Below, piece by piece: positions 8,837 to 17,568 of a DNA stretch of 64,000 nucleotides. The stretch comes from Fen-1258 sp964449775 (GTDB taxonomy: Bacteria > Bacteroidota > Ignavibacteria > Ignavibacteriales > Melioribacteraceae). The first letter of the stretch is position 1. Every line of letters starts with the position of its first letter. The notes under the pieces were generated by a model, which saw only the letters and a program-made list of their open reading frames with translations, did not search any database and was not told where the DNA came from. A program made the position numbers and the translations under genes. The DNA lies in the NCBI GenBank assembly GCA_964449775.1, contig CAYVBQ010000003.1, forward strand, positions 62,001 through 126,000, given 5' to 3'.

Positions 8837-9597
8837 ACAAGAAATTATTCCTTGTTATCCTTACCGTAATATTGTTCTTTTTAGTTGCCGACTCAATTGC
8901 CCAGCAGAAATCAACATCAATTCCATTCCCCAAAATTAGTTTGGATGTAGGTACTGCACAGACGGGGAATGATGTTTCTGTGACACTTCAAATCCTTCTG
9001 TTGATGACGGTTCTCTCTTTAGCACCCTCTCTAATTATTATGACAACAGCATATCTAAGAATCATAATTGTATTTCATTTTTTAAAGAGTGCCCTCGGGA
9101 CACAGCAAATGCCGCCGTCTCAGCTCCTGGCTGGAGTGGCACTCTTTATTACTTTTTTTATTATGGCGCCTACATGGAATAAAGTAAATGACGAGGCTCT
9201 CAAACCTCTAATGGCAAATCAAATTAATGTTGAAGAAGCTTATAACAAAGGAATCGAGCCGATTCGTCAATTTATGTTTAGGCAAACACGCGATGAAGAT
9301 CTGGAATTGTTTATTGGGCTATCTAATCAAGTAAGACCGGCGAACAGAAACGAAATTTCAACTTATATCTTAATTCCCTCTTTTGTGCTCAGTGAGCTGC
9401 GCGCGGGATTTATAATGGGATTTTTCCTTTTCATTCCTTTCATAATGGTAGACATGATTGTATCGAGCATCCTGATGGCAATGGGAATGATGATGATGCC
9501 CCCGATGATGATCTCGCTTCCATTTAAAATATTGTTGTTCATTCTTGTTGATGGATGGAATCTTATAATCGGTTCTTTAGTTAGGAGCTTTTCATAA
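8833..9597 (+). CDS. fliP: FliP, type III export-gate protein
   Basis: 254 residues. There is a cleavable-type signal peptide (about 1-24, ending DSIAQQ), then four membrane helices. Family signatures include LLMTVLSLAPSLIIMTTAYL with RIIIVFHFLKSALGTQQMPP, and near the C-terminus GMMMMPPMMISLPFKILLFI followed by VDGWNLIIGSL. It forms the FliPQR core pore. It overlaps fliO by ATGA and abuts fliQ without a gap. Confidence 0.96.
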   Translation: MNKKLFLVILTVILFFLVADSIAQQKSTSIPFPKISLDVGTAQTGNDVSVTLQILLLMTVLSLAPSLIIMTTAYLRIIIVFHFLKSALGTQQMPPSQLLAGVALFITFFIMAPTWNKVNDEALKPLMANQINVEEAYNKGIEPIRQFMFRQTRDEDLELFIGLSNQVRPANRNEISTYILIPSFVLSELRAGFIMGFFLFIPFIMVDMIVSSILMAMGMMMMPPMMISLPFKILLFILVDGWNLIIGSLVRSFS

Positions 9598-9867
9598 ATG
9601 ACAGAAGAACTAATCATCGAAGTATTGAAGGAAGTATTCTGGACAACATTTTTAGTTCTTCTTCCTGTTCTGGGCGTAGCGCTTATTGTTGGAATTTTTG
9701 TCTCTGTATTTCAAGCCGCTACTTCAATACAAGAAATGACTTTGACGTTTGTGCCTAAATTAATTGCCGCGGCTTTAGTGATAATTATTATGCTGCCATG
9801 GATGATTGATAAAATGGTTGCCATCACTATTAAAATGTTCACAATGTTTCAACATGTACTGCGATGA
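9598..9867 (+). CDS. fliQ: FliQ, type III export-gate protein
   Basis: 89 residues, two membrane helices, with the family pattern LPVLGVALIVGIFVSVFQAA followed by TSIQEMTLTFVPKLIAA. It starts at the base after the fliP stop and overlaps fliR by ATGA. FliQ is part of the FliPQR export gate in the basal-body membrane ring. Confidence 0.95.
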   Translation: MTEELIIEVLKEVFWTTFLVLLPVLGVALIVGIFVSVFQAATSIQEMTLTFVPKLIAAALVIIIMLPWMIDKMVAITIKMFTMFQHVLR

Positions 9868-10640
9868 CAGAGATCCTAATCGGTGATTTTGTAATTGTAC
9901 TCTTGATCTTCATCCGGATCATCTCGATGATTGTCACTGCTCCTGTGCTCTCGAACAGTGCTTTTCCGGTATTGGCTAAAATATTCCTTGCAATGGTCAT
10001 TGCTTACATCGTTTTCTTAACAATTGATAAAAGCAAAATTATTATTGAATTAAACCTTGTTTCTATTACACTCATTGGAATCCGTGAAGTTCTCACCGGT
10101 TTCATAATGGGCTACATGCTCAATTTTATCTTTTATGGAATTTCTTTCGCAGGCACTTTAATTGGTTATGATATGGGATTAATGATGGCGGAAGTGATGA
10201 ATCCAATGCAAGAAACAAGCAACAATGTTGTTGGAGAAATGATTTATTTTATATCTATGATGATCTTTCTTCTTATCAATGGACATCATTACATCATTGG
10301 TGCGGTTGTCGCTTCATTTAATGTAATACCTATTGCAAAATTTTCAGTGACTTTGCCCGTTGTGCAAATGATCGTCAAATATTCATTTGCGGTTTTTACA
10401 ATTGCTTTGAAGATAGCATCACCGATTCTAGTAACATTTTTTCTAATCCATATTGCAGAGGGTATTATTGCTCGTGTAATTCCCAATATTCAAGTATTTT
10501 TTATAACACAACCGGCAAAAATTGCTATTGGCTTTGTGTTTCTTTCAGCACTGGCTCCTTTATATGTTTTTGCCATCAAGAATTTGCTGCAAAATTATGA
10601 ATCTCAACTCACAGAAATTATTAAAACGATGGGCGTTTAA
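9864..10640 (+). CDS. fliR: FliR, type III export-gate protein
   Basis: 258 residues, hydrophobic throughout with about six membrane segments. The central region has LTGFIMGYMLNFIFYGISFA with GTLIGYDMGLMMAEVMNP, the FliR family core. It follows fliQ with an ATGA overlap and is followed after two bases by flhB. It forms the single-copy part of the FliP5Q4R1 gate. Confidence 0.95.
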   Translation: MTEILIGDFVIVLLIFIRIISMIVTAPVLSNSAFPVLAKIFLAMVIAYIVFLTIDKSKIIIELNLVSITLIGIREVLTGFIMGYMLNFIFYGISFAGTLIGYDMGLMMAEVMNPMQETSNNVVGEMIYFISMMIFLLINGHHYIIGAVVASFNVIPIAKFSVTLPVVQMIVKYSFAVFTIALKIASPILVTFFLIHIAEGIIARVIPNIQVFFITQPAKIAIGFVFLSALAPLYVFAIKNLLQNYESQLTEIIKTMGV

Positions 10641-10642
10641 GA

Positions 10643-11728
10643 ATGGCTGACCAGGACGGACAAGAAAAGAGTGAGCAGCCCACCGGGAAGAAACTTGACG
10701 ATGCAAGAGACAAAGGTCAAGTTGCTAAAAGTACCGAGATAAATTCGCTGGCAGTTTTTGGCAGCGGATTGGTAATAATTTATCTCATGAAGGGATTTCT
10801 TGGTGAAAAAATCTCTGATTTTACAATTGAAATGTTGGGATCGCTCGAAAAATTTGAGATCAATAAAACGATCTTGCAAACATACATGTTTAAGTGGGCG
10901 CTCTTCTTTTTAACACTTCTTGCACCGGTTTTGATTGGAATTATAGTTGTTGCTCTCGCTGCTAACATTGCACAAGTTGGCTTGAAGTTTAAGACAAAGG
11001 TCTTTAAACCTTCTCTTGGTCGCTTTAATCCAATTGCGGGAATTAAAAGGATTTTCTTTTCTCCCAGTTCAATCGTAGAAATTTCAAAATCGCTTGCTAA
11101 ATTATTCGTTATCGGATTGTTCACATACTTCATTATCTCAAAATTAATTCAAGACACAACTCTACTTATTGAACTTAGTGTTGAAGAAATTGTAAAGTTT
11201 ATGCTCGACTCGGCATTTTCTCTCATCTGGAAAATTGCCCTCTTCTTTGTTGTAATTGCAGCTATTGATTTTACATTCCAGAAGTTCAAATTCAAAAAAG
11301 AAATGATGATGTCTAAGCAAGAAGTTAAGGAAGAATACAAGCAGAGTGAAGGCGATCCAAACATCAAATCCAGAATACGCAAACAGATGTTATCAATGGC
11401 GCGCAAAAGAATGATGAAAGATATTCCGACTGCAGATGTTGTAGTAACAAATCCAACGCACTTTGCCATTGCTATCAAGTATGAATTGAATAAAGACAAT
11501 GCGCCCAAAGTTGTTGCTAAAGGAATGGATGAACTGGCACAGCGCATCAAAAAAATTGCAGTTGAAAACAATGTTCCTCTTTATGAAGACAAAGAACTTG
11601 CGCGGGCGCTTTTTAAATCTGTCGAAGTCGGCGAAGAAATTCCAACAAAATTATTCAAGGCGGTTGCTCAAATTCTTGCTTATATCTTTCAGATGAAAAA
11701 ACTGAAAAAGAAAAGGAGCATAGTGTAG
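10643..11728 (+). CDS. flhB: FlhB, export substrate-specificity switch
   Basis: 361 residues. The N-terminus starts with the family motif EKSEQPTGKKLDDARDKGQV, then four membrane helices. The cytoplasmic domain contains the self-cleavage site NPTH at residues 270-273 (11450-11461) in the context VVVTNPTHFAIAIKYE. Cleavage there switches export from rod/hook to filament substrates, in concert with FliK. It is placed between fliR and flhA as usual. Confidence 0.97.
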   Translation: MADQDGQEKSEQPTGKKLDDARDKGQVAKSTEINSLAVFGSGLVIIYLMKGFLGEKISDFTIEMLGSLEKFEINKTILQTYMFKWALFFLTLLAPVLIGIIVVALAANIAQVGLKFKTKVFKPSLGRFNPIAGIKRIFFSPSSIVEISKSLAKLFVIGLFTYFIISKLIQDTTLLIELSVEEIVKFMLDSAFSLIWKIALFFVVIAAIDFTFQKFKFKKEMMMSKQEVKEEYKQSEGDPNIKSRIRKQMLSMARKRMMKDIPTADVVVTNPTHFAIAIKYELNKDNAPKVVAKGMDELAQRIKKIAVENNVPLYEDKELARALFKSVEVGEEIPTKLFKAVAQILAYIFQMKKLKKKRSIV

Positions 11729-11729
11729 A

Positions 11730-13784
11730 ATGATGAAAGCCTTCGGCAGAAATAGCGATATATTTCTTGCATTTGGTCTAATTATGATGCTCGGTTTGTT
11801 GTTGATTCCGCTGCCGGCATCGATGCTGGATTTTCTGCTCGCGTTGAATATTACACTTTCAATTTTGGTATTGATCGTTTCTCTTTACATTCAATCACCT
11901 CTTGATATTTCTGTGTTCCCTGGATTGCTCTTGGTAACCACACTTTTCCGGCTTGGTCTCAATATTAGTTCAACACGCTTAATTCTCATTGATGGTTATG
12001 CCGGAAAAGTTATTGAATCGTTCGGCTCTTTTGTTGTCGGTGGGAATTATGTTGTAGGTTTTATCGTCTTTATTATTCTGGTCGTTATTCAGTTTATAGT
12101 AATCGTAAAAGGATCCGGAAGAATTTCTGAAGTTGCAGCCAGGTTCACACTTGACGCTATGCCGGGTAAGCAGATGGCAATTGATGCGGACTTGAATACC
12201 GGACTTATAACAGAAAGCGATGCGCGTAAAAGAAGAGAAACAATTAGCCGGGAAGCGGAATTTTACGGAGCTATGGATGGTGCCAGCAAATTTGTAAAAG
12301 GCGATGCTATTGCAGGGTTGATCATCAATGGTATAAACATTCTTGGCGGCTTCATTATAGGTGTTGCTCAAAGAGGATTATCGTTCCAGGATGCGCTCCA
12401 AACATATACAATCCTTACTATCGGCGATGGATTGGTATCACAAATTCCGGCTATAATCATTTCAACAGCTGCGGGACTTGTTGTAACACGAAGTGCGGCT
12501 GGTACTTCATTAGATTTTCAGATGAAAACACAGCTCTTCTCAAATCCTAGAGTACTTGCAACAGTAAGCGGTTCAATTTTTTTATTTGCTTTAATTCCGG
12601 GAATGCCGGCAATTCCGTTTCTTATTCTTAGTATCCTTTTAGGAACAAGCTCGTACATTACAAAAAAGAACAAACAGACTATTCCCGCAGCAAATGTTGA
12701 AGAAGAAGTATTAATCCCGGAACCGAGTGAAGAAAAATTCGAACAATATTTACAAGTGGACCCTATCGAAGTTGAGATCGGATACGGATTAATAAGTCTT
12801 GTGGATGAAAAACAAGGTGGAAATTTATTCCAGAAAATATCATCCACACGAAAATTAATTGCAGTCGAATTCGGTGTGTTAATTCCACCGGTTAGAGTGC
12901 GTGATAATCTTCAACTTTCACCGAGTGAGTATATTATCAAGATAAAGGGAAATGTTATTTCAAATAACGAAATTTACCCGGATAGACTTCTTGCAATGAA
13001 TCCCGGTAATATAGAAGAAGGCTTGAACGGTTTGCAAACTACCGATCCGGCGTTCGGTTTGCAAAGCTTTTGGATTGCAAACGAGGAGAAAGAAAAAGCG
13101 GAAATGCTGGGGTACACAGTTGTTGATTGTATCTCCGTTTTATCCACACATCTTCAAGAAGTACTAAAGAAAAATTTTGATAAGATTCTTTCCCGGCAAG
13201 AAGTAAAACAACTTTTAGAAAACATCAAGAAAGATTATCCCGCTGTTGTAGATGAGATTAACCCCGAAGTACTTAACCTTGGAACCATCCAAAAAGTATT
13301 GCAAAATCTTTTAAAAGAAAATATTCCAATCAAAGATTTTGTACAAATTCTTGAAGCACTAATTGATTACTCAAAAACCACAAAAAATGTTGATGTACTT
13401 ACGGAATATGTTCGACATACTATCGGTGGTACAATAGCATCTCTCTACATAGATCCTAATGGAATTATTCACGTAGCTGCATTGAGCGAAAATTTGGAAG
13501 CAACAATTAGTAGATCTTTACAAGCACAGAAAGATAGTGTTGTAACTTTGGGCTTGAACCCGACTGTCTTACGAGAACTCAATATACAACTTCAACAGAT
13601 GATGGAGAATTTTAACAAACTTGGTTATTTGCCGGTCTTAATTACTTCAGCAACTATTCGTCCTTATTTTTATCGTTTAGTCAGCAGCAGTTTTCCGGAA
13701 TTAACCGTTCTATCTTATTCGGAATTACCCGCTAATATAGAATTAGAATTTATAGGAAAGTTAGAGGTACAAAATGCAAATTAA
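11730..13784 (+). CDS. flhA: FlhA, export-gate transmembrane protein
   Basis: 684 residues, a normal length. The N-terminal half has about eight membrane helices and the conserved cytoplasmic loop with RISEVAARFTLDAMPGKQMA followed by IDADLNTG, the FHIPEP family signature. The C-terminal half (about 340-684) is the cytoplasmic chaperone/cargo-docking nonamer domain. It starts one base after the flhB stop and overlaps flhF by 11 bases. Confidence 0.97.
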   Translation: MMKAFGRNSDIFLAFGLIMMLGLLLIPLPASMLDFLLALNITLSILVLIVSLYIQSPLDISVFPGLLLVTTLFRLGLNISSTRLILIDGYAGKVIESFGSFVVGGNYVVGFIVFIILVVIQFIVIVKGSGRISEVAARFTLDAMPGKQMAIDADLNTGLITESDARKRRETISREAEFYGAMDGASKFVKGDAIAGLIINGINILGGFIIGVAQRGLSFQDALQTYTILTIGDGLVSQIPAIIISTAAGLVVTRSAAGTSLDFQMKTQLFSNPRVLATVSGSIFLFALIPGMPAIPFLILSILLGTSSYITKKNKQTIPAANVEEEVLIPEPSEEKFEQYLQVDPIEVEIGYGLISLVDEKQGGNLFQKISSTRKLIAVEFGVLIPPVRVRDNLQLSPSEYIIKIKGNVISNNEIYPDRLLAMNPGNIEEGLNGLQTTDPAFGLQSFWIANEEKEKAEMLGYTVVDCISVLSTHLQEVLKKNFDKILSRQEVKQLLENIKKDYPAVVDEINPEVLNLGTIQKVLQNLLKENIPIKDFVQILEALIDYSKTTKNVDVLTEYVRHTIGGTIASLYIDPNGIIHVAALSENLEATISRSLQAQKDSVVTLGLNPTVLRELNIQLQQMMENFNKLGYLPVLITSATIRPYFYRLVSSSFPELTVLSYSELPANIELEFIGKLEVQNAN

Positions 13785-14892
13785 AAAATTTATCGCCCCG
13801 TCTTTGAAAGATGCCACACAGCAGATGAAACACGAATTGGGAATTGATGCTATTATACTTGGTACGCGTGTTTTAGAGGCAGATAAACGATTCGACATGA
13901 AAAAGATGTATGAAATTACTGCGGGCATTGACCAGCCTGCCAAATCAGATATAACAAAGCAAGTTGGAACCAAAACTGCAACGGCAGGAAGTTACCAGTC
14001 TGAACTTGATTCACTCACAAAAAAAATATTTCCCCAAACCGAGATTCCACTTATTTCAGATGAAAGAAAAAATAAAAATTATAAGGCGGCATCTTCGGTA
14101 AAAACTTTTGAAAGAGAAATAACTGAAATTGCAGAAACATTGCAACTGCATGAAGTTCAAAAAAATATTGTAACAAGTCTTGTCAAACATCTGTCCAACT
14201 CTTCCGGATTTGTTGATGAATCCGGATTGGAGAATTATCTTCTCTCAACAATGGCTTCAATGATTCCAACAACAAGTTTTAAGGTCAATAAAAAGAAGAC
14301 GCATAAAATCGCGCTTGTGGGTCCGACCGGAGTAGGAAAAACAACTTGTATTGCAAAGCTCGCAGTAATTTCCAAGATCATTCATAAGCTAAATGTTGGA
14401 TTGATTTCGATTGACACATACCGTCTTGGAGCAATTGACCAGTTGAGAATTTTTTCGGAGATAAGTGATATCGAAATGGCAGTAGCTTATGAACCGGAAG
14501 AGATCCCAAAACTCATAAAAAAATTCAAGAATAAGGATTTGATTTTTATTGATACTGTTGGACGAAGTCAGAAAAGCAAGAAAAGTTTAGAATCCATCGA
14601 AAAATATTTGCAAGCAGCGCAAGTTGATGAAACTGTTCTTGTTGTTAGCGCAACAAGTTCAGCGCGCACACTCAATGACGTAGCGGAAAAATTTAAGAAT
14701 ACAAAATACAGTTCCGTTATTTTTTCCAAAGTTGATGAAGCAGTTTCGTACGGCAATATTATAAATCTTGCCGTTACTCAAAATATACCGGTTATGTTTT
14801 TAACCAACGGTCAGGTTATTCCGGATGATATTGTTTCAGTTAATCCGGCATTCTTAGCAAACTTGGTTTTTACGGGTAAGTTGTATAAATGA
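13774..14892 (+). CDS. flhF: FlhF, SRP-type GTPase for flagellar placement
   Basis: 372 residues. The C-terminal NG domain has a P-loop GPTGVGKTT at residues 183-191, a DTVGRSQ G3 motif and a SKVDEAVSYG G4/G5 region. The basic N-terminal domain (about 1-110) is poorly conserved, as is usual. FlhF directs flagellum position and number together with FlhG, encoded next with an ATGA overlap. The start lies 11 bases inside flhA. Confidence 0.94.
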   Translation: MQIKKFIAPSLKDATQQMKHELGIDAIILGTRVLEADKRFDMKKMYEITAGIDQPAKSDITKQVGTKTATAGSYQSELDSLTKKIFPQTEIPLISDERKNKNYKAASSVKTFEREITEIAETLQLHEVQKNIVTSLVKHLSNSSGFVDESGLENYLLSTMASMIPTTSFKVNKKKTHKIALVGPTGVGKTTCIAKLAVISKIIHKLNVGLISIDTYRLGAIDQLRIFSEISDIEMAVAYEPEEIPKLIKKFKNKDLIFIDTVGRSQKSKKSLESIEKYLQAAQVDETVLVVSATSSARTLNDVAEKFKNTKYSSVIFSKVDEAVSYGNIINLAVTQNIPVMFLTNGQVIPDDIVSVNPAFLANLVFTGKLYK

Positions 14893-15722
14893 ATGGACAA
14901 GCATCAAGGCTAATTGAGCTCAATAAGCTGGCGGAAACAGGAAGAAGAAATTCCAATTCCAAAATTATTTCCGTTTGCTCGGGCAAAGGTGGTACGGGAA
15001 AAACATTTTTCTCTGCAAACTTCGCATATCAGCTCTCACGCCTAAACAAAAAAGTATTGCTTGTTGACCTTGATCTTAATTTCTCTAATCTAAATATTCT
15101 ATTAAATCAAACATCTGCTAAAACAATTTCCAATTTCTTCGAGCAGACAGAAACTATGGAAGAGATAGTTTTTAATTATTCCACAAATCTCGATTTGATA
15201 TTCGGAGACTCCGGCAGAAATGATTATCCCCGCGTAAGCCGGGAAGTAATAGATTACTTTTTCATCGTCCTCACAAAAATTCAGCACCGATATGATTATA
15301 TAATTTTAGATTCGTCAGCTGGTGCAGATATGCTGCTATTACATCAGCTCTTAAAATCTGATTACAACTTAATTGTTACTTCGCCAGAGCCGACTGCCAT
15401 CATGGATGCATATGTTGTACTTAAACTTTTAGTAGAGAATGAATCGGAAGCGAAAAGATATATTGTTATAAATAAGTGCAGTGACACTGATGAGGGAGAG
15501 AATGCATTTATAAAACTTTCAACAGCAGTGAATCATTTCTTAAAAATGAAGATCGATTTACTTGGGATTATAAGTCATGACGGAGCCGCTCACAAATCCA
15601 TTGTGAATCAAGAATTGCTTCTGGATTATGATCCAAGATCAATCGCAGCCAATGAAATCTATCAGAACGTAATGCGGTTCATTACTATCACACAAATGGC
15701 TAATAATAACCAGCCTGAATAA
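14889..15722 (+). CDS. flhG: FlhG, MinD-like ATPase controlling flagellar number
   Basis: 277 residues. The deviant Walker A CSGKGGTGKT is at residues 30-39. LLVDLDLNFSNLNILL (switch I region) and YDYIILDSSAGAD (switch II) are also present. The N-terminus carries the short SRLIELNKLA segment that in FlhG homologues activates the FlhF GTPase. The flhF-flhG pair predicts a defined flagellar position and number. Confidence 0.93.
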   Translation: MNGQASRLIELNKLAETGRRNSNSKIISVCSGKGGTGKTFFSANFAYQLSRLNKKVLLVDLDLNFSNLNILLNQTSAKTISNFFEQTETMEEIVFNYSTNLDLIFGDSGRNDYPRVSREVIDYFFIVLTKIQHRYDYIILDSSAGADMLLLHQLLKSDYNLIVTSPEPTAIMDAYVVLKLLVENESEAKRYIVINKCSDTDEGENAFIKLSTAVNHFLKMKIDLLGIISHDGAAHKSIVNQELLLDYDPRSIAANEIYQNVMRFITITQMANNNQPE

Positions 15723-15793
15723 TTATCCCAAACTTTCTCCACTTAAATCAAGCAAAAATGAATGTTTCAGCAGCCCGGCATTTGCGCGGTTAA

Positions 15794-15809
15794 TGGTATA
15801 GTGTTTGCA
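15794..15809 (+). promoter_or_regulatory. Sigma-54-like promoter motif ahead of the small membrane gene and fliA
   Basis: TGGTATAGTGTTTGCA has GG and GC separated by exactly 10 bases, the -24/-12 spacing of sigma-54 promoters, and lies in the 104-base gap after flhG. It would drive the 81-residue gene, fliA and downstream genes. No sigma-54 activator is seen in the window. The match at -24 is imperfect (TGGTAT rather than TGGCAC), so this is tentative. Confidence 0.4.
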
Positions 15810-15826
15810 ACTTTACTAACAAAAAA

Positions 15827-16072
15827 GTGGAAGTAATGAACAAGATAATTCTTCAAACCGGTTTGTTGATCTTTTTCTTTTCGGTGATTTACTTCACTCA
15901 AAGAGGTATGACGATGGAAAAGATTCTTCTCAATTCTTTCGTCATCTTCATCATCGTAACCTCAATGCTTAGCATAATAGTAATTGGAATTATAAAGGCA
16001 ATTAATAGAAACTCGCTCAATAAATTAGGCGAATATTCAGAGAACTTAGCAGGAAAATCGAAAAATGAGTAA
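15827..16072 (+). CDS. Small two-helix membrane protein between flhG and fliA
   Basis: 81 residues from GTG, or 78 from the ATG at 15836; the ribosome site does not settle which. Two membrane segments are seen (about 5-25, and 32-58 rich in Ile/Val/Ser), followed by a short basic/polar tail ending GKSKNE. I do not recognise a family. It overlaps fliA by 8 bases, so it is probably translationally coupled to the sigma factor. A membrane-bound partner of FliA or FlhF/FlhG is possible but unproven. Confidence 0.6.
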   Translation: MEVMNKIILQTGLLIFFFSVIYFTQRGMTMEKILLNSFVIFIIVTSMLSIIVIGIIKAINRNSLNKLGEYSENLAGKSKNE

Positions 16073-16697
16073 TGCAAATCTTTGGTCCTCGTATAAAGAA
16101 AATCCTTCTACGGATTTAAAGAAACAGATTGTACTCACTTATCTGAATCTTGTTCATTACGTAATTCATAAAACCAATCTTAATCAAAATGGAATTCTGG
16201 ACCGTCGCGATTTTTTCCAATTTGGTATAGAGGGGTTGAGTGAAGCGATAGATCGGTTTGACCCCGATTACGGAACCAAGTTCGAGACTTATGCTATTCA
16301 AAGAATCCGCGGTAAAATTTATGACGAACTCCGCAAATACACCGATAAATATGAACACGCGGTTGAAGGAGAAAGCTGCACAAGTTATTCTTTTTCCAGT
16401 ATCTCCCTGAATCAAACTATTAGTGATGATGATGGAATGCAACTTCAAGAAATTATTCCAAGCGGCGCAGAAAAACCCGACGCCATTCTTGAAAAGAAAG
16501 ATCTCAAACAAAAACTTGTAGATCTTATGAAAGAACTTGGCGAAAGAGAAAGAACGATTTTGAGCTTGTATTATTATGAAGAATTGAATTACAAAGAAAT
16601 TTCTCAAATTCTAAATGTGACGGTTTCACGCGTGTCTCAGATTCATTCTAAAATTATCAATTCACTTAAACTTAAGTTGGCTGAATATAATGCTTGA
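16065..16697 (+). CDS. fliA: FliA, flagellar sigma factor (sigma-28)
   Basis: 210 residues, a little shorter than the usual ~240. Region 2 spans about 20-90 (DFFQFGIEGLSEAIDRFDPD followed by YGTKFETYAIQRIRGKIYDE). A reduced region 3 follows, and region 4 is at about 150-205 (LGERERTILSLYYYEELNYK then a helix-turn-helix ending VSRVSQIHSKI). Two promoters with the sigma-28 consensus and exact N11 spacing are in this window (33238 and 48840), and a FlgM-like anti-sigma factor is at 52408. It overlaps neighbours on both sides. Confidence 0.93.
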   Translation: MSNANLWSSYKENPSTDLKKQIVLTYLNLVHYVIHKTNLNQNGILDRRDFFQFGIEGLSEAIDRFDPDYGTKFETYAIQRIRGKIYDELRKYTDKYEHAVEGESCTSYSFSSISLNQTISDDDGMQLQEIIPSGAEKPDAILEKKDLKQKLVDLMKELGERERTILSLYYYEELNYKEISQILNVTVSRVSQIHSKIINSLKLKLAEYNA

Positions 16698-17562
16698 AGT
16701 TAAAAATCCGGACTTGCGGGAAAGCATAAGAAAAAAACTTTTGAATATTGGATCTCTGCCGTCTGTTCCACAAATTATTACAGAGGTGTCTTTGATGCTC
16801 GATAGCGATAGAACAAGCGCTACGGACTTATGCAAAGTAATTTCTCAAGATCAAGGTATCGTGGCAAAAATACTTGCTGTTGCAAACTCTCCTCTTTATG
16901 GTTTACCAAGAAGAGTTTCAACAATTGAGTTTGCTGTTATAATCATTGGCTTTGAACATATCAGAAACATTTTAGTTGCTCTCTCTCTTGTAGATGTATT
17001 TAAAACAAGAAACACCCAGGATTGGAATCAGAATAGCTACTGGGTTCACTCTCTTCTAACTGCAATCGCGGCAAAAAGAATTGCGGATGATCTTCGTTAT
17101 CCGAAATCAGGTGAAGTTTTTACGGCAGGGCTGCTTCATGACTTAGGTCTTGCAGTTTTCCAACGATTTTTGAATCCCGAATTCAAAAATATTTTAAAAA
17201 TGAAAGAAAAAGATCAAATTGCTCACATCAATGCTGAAGAGATAACGCTTGGTTTTACACATCAAGATGTAGGAGAGTTCTTACTTGAGAGATGGAATTT
17301 TCCTCCATATATCGGCGAAGCAGTTCTATATCACCACAAACCCTCGCTTGCTAAAAACGGAAGAGTCCTGGCTTCACTTATTCATCTTGCAGATTATATG
17401 ACCCAGCGTCTGAACATCGGAGCTTTTGAATGGGATAATGATTATGTGCTCGATGAAAATATCATTGACATTCTTGGGTTTGGAAGTTTTCAATATCTCG
17501 AAGATTTTATTTCGGGTTATGAACATTTATTTAAAAGTCATCTTGAATCAATAAATCAATAG
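16690..17562 (+). CDS. HDOD domain protein 1
   Basis: 290 residues. The HDOD domain covers about 15-215: SLPSVPQIITEVSLMLDSDR, then SQDQGIVAKILAVANSPLYG, HSLLTAIAAKRIA, GLLHDLGLAVF and a C-terminal YHHKP. HDOD proteins are HD-related signalling domains, usually catalytically silent, that act in motility and c-di-GMP circuits in other bacteria. The start overlaps the fliA stop by 8 bases, so it is coupled to the sigma factor. It is a paralogue of the next gene. Confidence 0.88.
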   Translation: MLEVKNPDLRESIRKKLLNIGSLPSVPQIITEVSLMLDSDRTSATDLCKVISQDQGIVAKILAVANSPLYGLPRRVSTIEFAVIIIGFEHIRNILVALSLVDVFKTRNTQDWNQNSYWVHSLLTAIAAKRIADDLRYPKSGEVFTAGLLHDLGLAVFQRFLNPEFKNILKMKEKDQIAHINAEEITLGFTHQDVGEFLLERWNFPPYIGEAVLYHHKPSLAKNGRVLASLIHLADYMTQRLNIGAFEWDNDYVLDENIIDILGFGSFQYLEDFISGYEHLFKSHLESINQ

Positions 17563-17568
17563 GGCGTT

